Source of the DNA: JBEKCP01 sp050014815
GTDB taxonomy: Bacteria > Planctomycetota > Planctomycetia > Pirellulales > Thermoguttaceae
Direction: 5' to 3'
Assembly (NCBI GenBank): GCA_050014815.1
Contig: JBEKCP010000351.1
Span: 1 to 6,611 of the forward strand
DNA: 6,611 bases
Shown here: positions 1-5,977 of the stretch, in pieces
Numbering within the stretch: the stretch's first letter is position 1
How the letters are laid out: every line of letters starts with the position of its first letter
Notes under the pieces: model-generated
The model's input: the letters and a program-made list of their open reading frames with translations, nothing else
Database searches by the model: none
What the model was told of the DNA's origin: nothing
Position numbers and translations under genes: made by a program

Positions 1-2827
1 GGTCTGTGACCAGCGAGACCAGCGGCTCGCCGGCCGTGTATACCTTCAGCGTGGCCGAAACCGATTGTTTCCAGCGCTTGCGGGCTTCGGGCCAGCGGTC
101 TGCCGGCAGATCGCCGCCGTTGAGGCCGATCAGCTTGTCCTCGTCGACATAGGCGCACTGGACGTCGGCGACAACCTGGTGGTCCCCGGCCTTCAGGGTG
201 CCCGGGCAAGTGCCCGACCAGTTCTCGCCGAATGTGTGGTTATCCCGGACCTCGATCGGCTTGCCGTCCAGCGAGACCCGCTCGACCTGCCAGAGGAGTT
301 CCACGCCGAGGCAGTCCTGGTTGTGTGTGTTCCACGCGCTGCCGTATACGATGGTGATTGGAAGACCGTCCTTGCCTTCGCGCCACCGGGGCAGCCGGAT
401 GACCGGCTTGGGGCCGCAGAGAGCGTCGCACAGGTCGAGCAAGACGGGCGGGGAGATCATGCCGCCTTTCGTGGCCGCGCCCAGGAACTGATTCGGCCAG
501 TTCAGCGGCTGGTCCCAGCCTTGCGGCCGCGTCGCGGTCATGTGCGCAATCAGGACTTTCACCGCGTCGTCGACGTCGTCCTGCGAGAGGGACCCGGCCT
601 TCAGGCGAGCCTGCAACTCGTTCCACGCCCAGGGCTGCTCGACCTGTTCGGGGAGATATTTCTGGAGGAGTTGCCGGGTGCTCTTCATCCTCAGGTCGCT
701 GGGGCCCCCGTCCCGGAAGCGATGTGCGGTGATGGTCAACCCGATGCCGACCGCGAGCAACAGCACAATCAAAGCTTCTGCCCACCATCGTCTCCACCAC
801 GTTCGTGGTTTCGCGGGCGTGCCACTGGCTCCGCTGGCGGCATGCTGGCGGTTCTGCGCAAACGCCGCCCGCACGTCGCGTTGGCTCAGCACCACCAGCG
901 CCCAGATGCCGATCGGCAAACCGATTAGGTTAGCTGGCGAGATGATGATGGCCAGGATGCCGGCGGCGATGGCCAGGCCGTAGGCTTGCAGCCGCTTCAT
1001 CTTCAGCGCGGCCACCAGAACGAGGACGCTAAACACCACGAGAAGAATCGGCGCAAGGAGGACCACGCCGCCTGGGCCGCCCTGCTTGGACGCCATCGTA
1101 TAGTAGGACACGATCAGGGTGATCGGCAGAGCTACCACCCAGTTGAAGATTCCCGTGACGAGCAGGCCGATGGCCGGACCGCGGACTTGGTGGCGGGCTT
1201 GCTCGATGGCGGCGTCATCGGCGGCGGGCGCTGCGGAAGATGGGGTCGCGCCCGCCAACTCGCCGACTGGTGACTGGCCGCCGGCCAGTCTCTTCACCGC
1301 GCGCCACGCCCAATAGACAATTAGGACGTCCACGGTGATCGACAATATAAGCGTCAGAACAGAGACGAGGAACGTGCTTGGCTGCCCGCCGCCCACCGCG
1401 AGCATGTAGATGCACTTTTCGATCAATCCATCCAGTTCAACAAGCGGAAACAGCAGGGCGCCGAAGAGTGCCAGCGCCAGGCCGCGGAGCCGCCCTGCAG
1501 AGTGGCGAATCTGCATGATGCCGACGCAGCCGAGTATTGTCGTGGCAAACCTCGCGAGCGTAACGACGGCGCCCAGCAAGATGATGGACGATACCACGAG
1601 TGGCTCGGTCACAGAGCACATGCGCGCAATCAGTATTCGGACGACGAATAATAGCACCGCCGTCAATGCCAGCACGCTCGCAATAACTGCGACACGCGAA
1701 AACCGCGGTGCTGTATCGCCGCTCTGGGCAAAGCCGCCGGCAGCGGGTGGTGCCGACGTGATGATCGTCTCCACGTCAATCTTGACCTCGCTGGCGTGCT
1801 GGTAGCGCAGCTCGGGCTCTTTTTCCAGCGCGTGCAGCACCACCTCGTCCAGCCGCACATCGATTTGCACCTTCTTTGAAGGCGGGGCGAACCGGCCAAT
1901 CGGCAACTCGCCGGTGAGCATCTGGTAGAAGACCACGCCCAAGGAATAGATGTCGGCCCGGTGATCGACTTCCTGCGGGTGCTCGATCTGCTCGGGCGCC
2001 ATGTATTGGGGCGTGCCCATCACCTGGCCCGCACCGGTGAGCGTGAAATCCCTTGCCTCGCGGCCCATGAGCTTGGCCAGGCCGAAGTCGGCGATCTTGA
2101 CCTGGCCCTCCTTGTCCAATAACACGTTCTCCGGCTTGATGTCGCGGTGGACAACGCCCTTGTCATGGGCGTATTGCAGGGCATCGCAGATTTGCGGCAC
2201 GATGGCCAGGGCCGCTTGCGGCGCGAGCTTGCCGGCGTCCAGCAGCAGCCGCAGGTTCACGCCGTCGACGAACTCCATGAGGAAGTAGAACAGGCCGCCC
2301 TCACCCCCTGCCGCCCTCACCCCCGGGTACCCGCTCGCGGGTGCCTCTCCCAGAGGGAGAGGGGAGTCAGACGCACCCTCGCCCCTCGCCCCTCGTTCCT
2401 CGCCCCTCGCTTCCGTCCGGCCGAAATCATGGACGGCCACGATGTGCGGATGGCTGAGCATGGCCATTGCCCGGGCCTCCCGGGCGAACCGCTCGGCGAA
2501 GGCGGGATCCCGGCCGATCTTCGGGGAGAGGATTTTCAGGGCCACCAGCCGGTCGAGGTGTTTTTGCCGGGCCTTGTAGACCATGCCCATGCCGCCCCGG
2601 CCCACCAGTTCCAGGATTTCCAGGTCGGGGAAGAAGGGCGCCAGTTCAGCCGGCGTCGGCGGCACGAACGAGTCCGCTCGGGAGCCGCCGCCCGGTGCCG
2701 ATGCCCCGGTCTGTGAAAGGCCATCGGTCTGCAAACCCGCCTTGAGTATGCAGTTCGGGCAGAGCCCCTCGGGGGCGTCCGCCGGCACTTCGGCTCCGCA
2801 TTGAGGACAACGATGGGGTACGGTCAC
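1..2827 (-). CDS. Membrane-anchored Ser/Thr protein kinase (Hanks type), C-terminus outside window
   Basis: A cytoplasmic kinase domain joined to a multi-pass membrane region, predicted to phosphorylate Ser/Thr on partner proteins. The frame is open for 942 codons and leaves the window at base 1. Residues 7-26 form a zinc ribbon (CPQC...CPNC). The kinase domain spans about 69-356: glycine loop GRGGMGMVY at 76-84, Lys98 in VALK, Glu117, HRDIKPEN at 227-234 (catalytic Asp229), DFG at 247-249 and APE at 277-279, so it should be active. About eight or nine hydrophobic helices lie between 378 and 701, including the planctomycete-like stretch ending IGIWALVVLSQRDVR. A region of at least 240 residues follows. 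The start is GTG at 2827: an in-frame TGA lies six codons upstream, and a G-run at 2836-2841 is well spaced as ribosome-binding site. Residues 139-177 are a low-complexity insertion encoded by repeat DNA. Its substrate is unknown; the sigma factor upstream is a candidate partner. Confidence 0.93.
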   Translation of the reverse strand, partial: MTVPHRCPQCGAEVPADAPEGLCPNCILKAGLQTDGLSQTGASAPGGGSRADSFVPPTPAELAPFFPDLEILELVGRGGMGMVYKARQKHLDRLVALKILSPKIGRDPAFAERFAREARAMAMLSHPHIVAVHDFGRTEARGEERGARGEGASDSPLPLGEAPASGYPGVRAAGGEGGLFYFLMEFVDGVNLRLLLDAGKLAPQAALAIVPQICDALQYAHDKGVVHRDIKPENVLLDKEGQVKIADFGLAKLMGREARDFTLTGAGQVMGTPQYMAPEQIEHPQEVDHRADIYSLGVVFYQMLTGELPIGRFAPPSKKVQIDVRLDEVVLHALEKEPELRYQHASEVKIDVETIITSAPPAAGGFAQSGDTAPRFSRVAVIASVLALTAVLLFVVRILIARMCSVTEPLVVSSIILLGAVVTLARFATTILGCVGIMQIRHSAGRLRGLALALFGALLFPLVELDGLIEKCIYMLAVGGGQPSTFLVSVLTLILSITVDVLIVYWAWRAVKRLAGGQSPVGELAGATPSSAAPAADDAAIEQARHQVRGPAIGLLVTGIFNWVVALPITLIVSYYTMASKQGGPGGVVLLAPILLVVFSVLVLVAALKMKRLQAYGLAIAAGILAIIISPANLIGLPIGIWALVVLSQRDVRAAFAQNRQHAASGASGTPAKPRTWWRRWWAEALIVLLLAVGIGLTITAHRFRDGGPSDLRMKSTRQLLQKYLPEQVEQPWAWNELQARLKAGSLSQDDVDDAVKVLIAHMTATRPQGWDQPLNWPNQFLGAATKGGMISPPVLLDLCDALCGPKPVIRLPRWREGKDGLPITIVYGSAWNTHNQDCLGVELLWQVERVSLDGKPIEVRDNHTFGENWSGTCPGTLKAGDHQVVADVQCAYVDEDKLIGLNGGDLPADRWPEARKRWKQSVSATLKVYTAGEPLVSLVTD
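2344..2362. repeat. Perfect 8-bp hairpin inside the inserted element
   Basis: CCTCTCCC at 2344-2351 and its exact reverse complement GGGAGAGG at 2355-2362 flank a three-base loop. It lies in the coding sequence of the kinase and is the most recognisable core of the inserted repeat. A second palindrome (2329-2334 with 2337-2342) lies immediately to its left. Confidence 0.85.
2378..2412. repeat. Five tandem 7-bp units (CTCGCCC type)
   Basis: Units at 2378, 2385, 2392, 2399 and 2406 read CTCGCCC, CTCGCCC, CTCGTTC, CTCGCCC and CTCGCTT. Because the 7-bp period is not a multiple of three, gain or loss of a single unit would shift the kinase frame. The coding strand gives the Arg/Gly/Glu-rich stretch at about residues 139-151. 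Confidence 0.75.
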
Positions 2828-2895
2828 GGCATATTCCCCCCGTCAGGATGGAACTTCCGGTGGGCTGTAGACACGCCCACGACTCGCCTCTACTT

Positions 2896-2926
2896 GTACC
2901 TAACCCCAAAAACCGAAAAGGTTACA
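2896..2926 (-). promoter_or_regulatory. Possible ECF-type promoter of the kinase gene
   Basis: On the minus strand TGTAACC (2926-2920) resembles the AAC-containing -35 element typical of ECF sigma factors. After 15 bp comes GTTAGGTAC (2904-2896) as a weak -10 candidate. This would leave a leader of roughly 60 bases before the GTG at 2827. The ECF sigma gene lies directly upstream, which makes this control plausible, but the match is by eye only and the -10 element is not a known consensus. Confidence 0.3.
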
Positions 2927-2983
2927 CGCGGGCAGGGATTATTTTTCGGCTCTTCCGGGTTTAGGTCCAAAACGCGAGAAAAC

Positions 2984-3048
2984 GGGTGCCACGGTTGGCT
3001 TGCCCAACCGTGTCCTCCGCACTGCTGGACAAGCCAGCAGTGGCACCC
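2984..3048. repeat. 65-bp palindromic REP/MITE-like element with two hairpins
   Basis: Perfect 9-bp terminal inverted repeats GGGTGCCAC (2984-2992) and GTGGCACCC (3040-3048) enclose two hairpins: CACGGTTGG/CCAACCGTG (2990-2998 with 3004-3012) and CACTGCTGG/CCAGCAGTG (3020-3028 with 3034-3042). GGCTTG at 2997-3002 is complementary to CAAGCC at 3030-3035, so the whole unit is an imperfect palindrome. It sits 31 bp after the sigma-factor stop and 157 bp before the kinase start. I recall near-identical sequences as abundant repeats in planctomycete genomes. There is no T-run, so it is not a typical intrinsic terminator, although the hairpins could still weaken read-through. Confidence 0.85.
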
Positions 3049-3079
3049 ACGCGGCATTCGCACCTATTACTGGAAGAGC

Positions 3080-3874
3080 CTATTTTTCCGACGCGAGGGC
3101 GGCCAGCAGGTCTCGCAGTTCGTCCTCCAACGCCTCGGGGCCGGTGACCGTTTGGGCAATTTCTTCCTTCAAGAGTTCGCGGTATCGCCGCCGCATCCGA
3201 TGGACGGCCACCTTCACGGCCCCTTCGGTCAGGGCCAATTCTTCGGCGACTTCGCGGTACGACGCCCCCCGAGTGGCCAGGAACTGTTTCAAGCGATCGA
3301 ACAGGGGCAGCTTGCCGGCGGCCGCAAACTCCTCGCGGAGCCGGCCGAAAACCAGATCGAGCAAGGCGAGCGCCCAGCGCTTTTCGTACAGCCGCTCCGG
3401 CGTCAGGTTATCGGCCGGCTCCATCCGGCGATAGCGATTCTCGCCGGAATCGAAATCGAGCGAAATTGCGGATTGACGGCCGCCGCGTTTCTGGGCAGCT
3501 TGACGCCTCTGCTGGTTGGCCAGAAAGTGCTTCATCGCTCCCAACAGGAATGAGCGGAACTTGCCTCGCTGCGGATCGGCGACCGCCAGGCAGTTCTTGG
3601 CCAACAGCCCAACGAAGAACTCTTGGGTCAGGTCCTGGGCGTCTTCGGCCGAGTGGCCGGCCCGCCGCACGAACGCATAGAGCGGGAACCAATAGTTCTC
3701 GCAGAGCGTGGCCAGCGCACGGCCGGCCTCTGGCGCGTGGCCGACCCCGGCGGCCCCGCTTTCCGCGGTGCCGCCGCGGTGCCCGCCGGCACGGACGACC
3801 ATGCTCCAGTGCGTCGTCGCAAAACGATCTCTCTGAGCCGGCAATACTTCGGACTTGTGGTCGTGGGCCGCCAT
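3080..3874 (-). CDS. ECF-family RNA polymerase sigma factor (planctomycete type)
   Basis: A 264-residue sigma-70-family protein predicted to direct RNA polymerase to a set of target promoters. The N-terminus has the FATTHWSMV signature (18-26). Sigma region 2 covers about 54-125, with LCENYWFPLYAFVRR, DAQDLTQEFF and the promoter-melting/-10 segment KFRSFLLGAMKHFLAN. Region 4 covers about 166-236, with a helix-turn-helix at SYREVAEELALTEGAVKVAVHRMRRRYRELL-type residues 205-235. It is longer than classical ECF factors (near 190), as is usual for the planctomycete type. I see no anti-sigma gene; the neighbouring membrane kinase may take that role, as proposed for kinase-linked ECF factors. Start ATG at 3874 gives an 18-bp gap to the upstream membrane gene, so both are probably cotranscribed. 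The ribosome-binding site is not obvious. Confidence 0.93.
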   Translation of the reverse strand: MAAHDHKSEVLPAQRDRFATTHWSMVVRAGGHRGGTAESGAAGVGHAPEAGRALATLCENYWFPLYAFVRRAGHSAEDAQDLTQEFFVGLLAKNCLAVADPQRGKFRSFLLGAMKHFLANQQRRQAAQKRGGRQSAISLDFDSGENRYRRMEPADNLTPERLYEKRWALALLDLVFGRLREEFAAAGKLPLFDRLKQFLATRGASYREVAEELALTEGAVKVAVHRMRRRYRELLKEEIAQTVTGPEALEDELRDLLAALASEK

Positions 3875-3892
3875 AGCCCCATTCTAGCGTCC

Positions 3893-4519
3893 TTACGATG
3901 CCGTTTGTAGCTGGCCTGCGACACGATGCCGCCGCATGAACCAAGAGGCGATTGCCAAAGGAATGAGGAATTGAAACAGTTGTCGAGGACTGCAGAAACA
4001 CCAAACGAGAGTGCCGAGCAAGTGCTCGATATGCAGAGGATTCCAAACACCCACCGCCAATCGGCTTTCCCCCGGAATCTCGGAAAGTTGTGCCGAGCAG
4101 ATCGGCATCAATGCCGTTGCCGCCAATACCACGCCGGACACGAGAATCCATCTTCTTCTCAAACCCAGTCGGCTGGCAAGTTTGCAGTAGAAGATGCTCG
4201 CAAGGACCGAGGGAATCACAACAATCAATAGGCTTCCGACATACGGCACGACCAGCGATGCGGCAGGATCGAACCGCTTCAGGTTCCGCACCGATTGCTC
4301 GGTGTCGAGCCCGATCCATTTACCCGCTTCGTCGAAGAGCCACAGCCCTCCTGCACAGAAGCCGGCCAAGAGGACTAGCAACGCAATCGGCGAGATGCCG
4401 AAAACCAGCAACGCCGCCGTGGGATGCCTGCCGAGAAAACTGCGCCGCCGATAGGCGGTAACGGCGGCCTCGGCCACCCGCTGCCTATCGAGGAAGGGCG
4501 GAAGTTGTACGAGGCGCAC
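3893..4519 (-). CDS. Small multi-pass membrane protein, possibly 5'-truncated
   Basis: A 208-residue frame with four likely membrane helices at about 35-61, 88-111, 124-144 and 168-195, and Arg-rich ends that should stay cytoplasmic. The segment DRQRVAEAAVTAYRRRSFLGRHP (starting at residue 11) is one I recall from planctomycete hypothetical proteins; no enzymatic motif is visible and I assign no function. The only upstream start is GTG at 4519, which lies inside the oppositely oriented integrase gene (96-bp overlap). The first ten residues look unrelated to the rest, so the natural N-terminus may have been lost. A second GTG at residue 15 is an alternative start. It is followed at 18 bp by the sigma-factor gene, which suggests an operon and perhaps a membrane-sensor role, but this is inference. 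Confidence 0.7.
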   Translation of the reverse strand: MRLVQLPPFLDRQRVAEAAVTAYRRRSFLGRHPTAALLVFGISPIALLVLLAGFCAGGLWLFDEAGKWIGLDTEQSVRNLKRFDPAASLVVPYVGSLLIVVIPSVLASIFYCKLASRLGLRRRWILVSGVVLAATALMPICSAQLSEIPGESRLAVGVWNPLHIEHLLGTLVWCFCSPRQLFQFLIPLAIASWFMRRHRVAGQLQTAS

Positions 4520-5461
4520 GTCTCGCGCCCCCGCGTGACCGGCGGGGTCCGAAAGTCGACCCAGAAGCGCTACAGGGCCGTGTTCGACAAGTTCGTACCG
4601 TTCGCAACGTCGCGCGGTGTCACCATCTGGAATGGCGTGACCGCCGCTTTCTTGAATGCGTACGCTGCCTATTTGGAAAGCCTAGGCTACGCCTACAAGA
4701 CGCAACTCAACGAGTTGACCACGCTCAAACAGGCCATTCGATGGATGATCCAGGCCAGCCATTTGCAGGGGGTGAAGCCGATCGATCTCAAGCTCCGCAA
4801 GGCCGAGAGCGAGCGCGCCTACTGCTACCGGCCCGAAGAAGTTCGCGCGATGATTGAACACTGCCGGGCCAAGCCTAAGCTCCAGTGGATGGCAGACCTC
4901 ATCATTGCACTGGCCTGTACCGGACTGCGGATCTCGGAAATGGCCTCCCTGCGTTGGTCCGACCTGGATCTGGAGGCCGGCCGCCTGAAGTTGACCGATG
5001 AGACCGGGCGGCCAAACCAGAGCGGTCGTGGGCGTCGGAAGCTGAAGAGCGGTCGTAGTCGCTCCTTCCCGATCCATCCCGACCTTCGAACTGTGCTCGA
5101 TCGCCTACCGCACACCGACGCGCATGTCTTCCACGGCCCCCGTGGGGGGCGGATCAAGCCCGACACCATCCGGATTGTGCTGGTGCGGGAGGTGATCAAG
5201 CCGTTGAAGGAGCGGTTCCCCAAGCGTGGCGACGAGAAGAGCTTCGAGGACGGCCGGGTCCACAGTTTCCGACACTACTTCTGCTCCACGTGCGCCAACA
5301 GCGGCGTGCCCGAGCGGATGGTCATGGAGTGGCTTGGCCATCAGGACAGCGAAATGGTGCGGATCTACTATCATCTGCACGATGATGAAGCTCGCCGCCG
5401 CATGGCGGCATTGGATTTCCTCGGGGGAGCCGGCGGGCGTTCCGCCGACCAAACCGGGTAG
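4424..5461 (+). CDS. Tyrosine recombinase / phage-type integrase
   Basis: A 345-residue site-specific DNA recombinase. The N-terminal SAM-like core-binding domain spans about 23-115 (RKLYEAHVSRPRV...TQKRYRAVFDKFVPFA). The catalytic domain spans about 133-330. All expected catalytic residues are visible: Arg169 in TGLRISE, Lys208 in KSGRSR, His280 and Arg283 in HSFRHYF, His306 in WLGH, and the nucleophile Tyr315 (or Tyr316) in VRIYYHLHD. It therefore appears active. An in-frame TAG at 4376 limits the start; ATG at 4424 is the first candidate, but residues 1-20 are low in family-like features and an N-terminal DNA-arm-binding segment seems absent or lost. It overlaps the divergent membrane-protein gene by 96 bp. 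Hairpins and a tRNA-like remnant follow downstream, as expected for an integrated element. Confidence 0.93.
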   Translation: MPAEKTAPPIGGNGGLGHPLPIEEGRKLYEAHVSRPRVTGGVRKSTQKRYRAVFDKFVPFATSRGVTIWNGVTAAFLNAYAAYLESLGYAYKTQLNELTTLKQAIRWMIQASHLQGVKPIDLKLRKAESERAYCYRPEEVRAMIEHCRAKPKLQWMADLIIALACTGLRISEMASLRWSDLDLEAGRLKLTDETGRPNQSGRGRRKLKSGRSRSFPIHPDLRTVLDRLPHTDAHVFHGPRGGRIKPDTIRIVLVREVIKPLKERFPKRGDEKSFEDGRVHSFRHYFCSTCANSGVPERMVMEWLGHQDSEMVRIYYHLHDDEARRRMAALDFLGGAGGRSADQTG

Positions 5462-5539
5462 GTTTTCGTAGAGAGGAGGAGTGTCGAGCCAGCGTTCCCT
5501 GAGGTCCAAGGCCCGGGACCAAGGCGATTGGCCCAGTTC

Positions 5540-5559
5540 TGGCACAGTCAACTGTGCCA
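5540..5559. repeat. Perfect 9-bp hairpin downstream of the integrase
   Basis: TGGCACAGT (5540-5548) and ACTGTGCCA (5551-5559) are exact inverted copies separated by two bases. It lies 78 bp after the integrase stop. No T-run follows, so it is not a standard terminator. Together with the next hairpin it may belong to the recombination site. Confidence 0.75.
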
Positions 5560-5817
5560 ATGAAAAACGCCGCCGCAAGTGGTTGTCAATTCACTACTTG
5601 CGACGGCGGTATGGGCTTAAGCGGAGGGCAAGGGACTAGAACACCCCAAGAAAACACGGGGAATTCGAGCATTTCCGACGAAGGCGGTGCAAATTCCGGT
5701 GCAGTGCTCGACGCGGCGGCTTTAGCGGTCGATCTCGCCCGCATCGTCGTGGCTTGGCCGATGCTCCCCGCGCCCATTCGGCGGGCGATCCTGGCACTCT
5801 TGGATTGCGAGGGGTAA
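5554..5817 (+). CDS. Small hypothetical protein downstream of the integrase
   Basis: An 87-codon frame starting at GTG 5554, which lies in the right arm of the first hairpin; ATG 5560 is two codons later. The first 30 residues are a translation of the hairpins and tRNA-like remnant (GQGTRTP is the T-arm read on the other strand), so the true protein may begin later. The C-terminal part, from about residue 58, reads VDLARIVVAWPMLPAPIRR and is then hydrophobic, probably one amphipathic helix pair. I recall similar short reading frames with a W-P-x-L-P motif beside planctomycete integrases, but no function is known to me. No clear ribosome-binding site is seen. It may be conserved for its DNA rather than its protein. 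Confidence 0.45.
   Translation: MPMKNAAASGCQFTTCDGGMGLSGGQGTRTPQENTGNSSISDEGGANSGAVLDAAALAVDLARIVVAWPMLPAPIRRAILALLDCEG
5568..5608. repeat. 13-bp inverted repeat with a 15-base loop
   Basis: The left arm (5568-5580, CGCCGCCGCAAGT) pairs with the right arm (5596-5608, ACTTGCGACGGCG) at 12 of 13 positions. The loop contains a possible inner AGTG/CACT pairing. It lies between the first hairpin and the tRNA-like remnant. I recall a very similar hairpin next to related integrases in other planctomycetes. It may be an integrase-binding structure or a transcription-ending hairpin, though no T-run follows. Confidence 0.75.
5622..5655 (-). pseudogene. Degenerate tRNA-Ser-like 3' end, putative attachment-site remnant
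   Basis: Read on the minus strand, this segment has TTCTAGT as a T-loop (consensus TTCRANY, one mismatch), preceded by GGGTG and followed by CCCTT, then GCCCTCC and G. That is the spacing of a tRNA 3' end: 5 T-stem bases, 7 acceptor bases and a discriminator G, as in tRNA-Ser. CT replaces the CCA start. The T-stem pairs poorly (one C-T mismatch and two G-T wobbles) and no anticodon arm or 5' half is visible, so this is not a working tRNA. Integrases commonly use tRNA 3' ends as attachment sites, and this lies about 160 bp after the integrase stop, which fits an att remnant. The Ser assignment is tentative. Confidence 0.5.
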
Positions 5818-5977
5818 GGCCGGGCCAGCAGCCCTTCGTCCCAGTAGCACCAGTCGTGCGACAGCCCACCGGACTTGGCGATCGAAGCAGGCCATAGCCC
5901 CCAACGACTGGGAACCTCTCGCGCGGCGATCCCGGCGGCACTGCCCGGCGAGCCAATTAACAGGTCGCCTCAGCGGC

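Larger units (their letters stand above)
2294..2413. repeat. Composite repeat element inserted in-frame in the kinase domain
   Basis: About 117 bp inside the kinase gene, between the beta4 (VAVHDFGRTE) and beta5 (LFYFLMEFVDG) strands. It contains two 15-bp direct repeats (2294-2308, 2310-2324), a hairpin ACCCGC/GCGGGT (2329-2342), a perfect hairpin CCTCTCCC-AGA-GGGAGAGG (2344-2362) and five 7-bp units (2378-2412). The encoded residues 139-177 are rich in Gly, Arg, Glu and Pro and match no kinase core element. From memory, sequences like the CTCTCCC/GGGAGAG hairpin with flanking CCCTCAC tracts are common intergenic repeats in planctomycetes and some other bacteria. The length keeps the frame, and I saw no stop in the coding frame. 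Confidence 0.8.

Noticed and set aside
65..983. Plus-strand and out-of-frame minus-strand open frames of 97-287 codons
   Set aside because: They are antisense or shifted readings of the kinase gene, whose frame is continuous and carries clear motifs; their translations are without recognisable domains.
2294..2413. CRISPR array
   Set aside because: The repeats are 7 and 15 bp, nearly contiguous, without unique spacers of regular length, and they lie in a coding frame.
2147..2909. Several open frames on both strands around the kinase N-lobe
   Set aside because: Shadows of the GC-rich kinase frame; the repeat insertion adds stop-free sequence in several frames.
2984..3048. Intrinsic terminator of the sigma gene
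   Set aside because: Strong hairpins are present but no T-run follows on the minus strand; the symmetric ends fit a repeat element better.
3408..4319. 303-codon minus-strand frame crossing the sigma and membrane genes
   Set aside because: It lies out of frame with both; the sigma motifs and the membrane helices appear only in the 3080-3874 and 3893-4519 frames.
4682..5578. Minus-strand frames opposite the integrase
   Set aside because: Antisense shadows; all catalytic integrase residues lie on the plus strand.
5622..5655. Functional tRNA gene
   Set aside because: Only the T-arm and 3' acceptor strand are recognisable, the T-stem is mispaired, and no D-arm or anticodon arm is found next to it.
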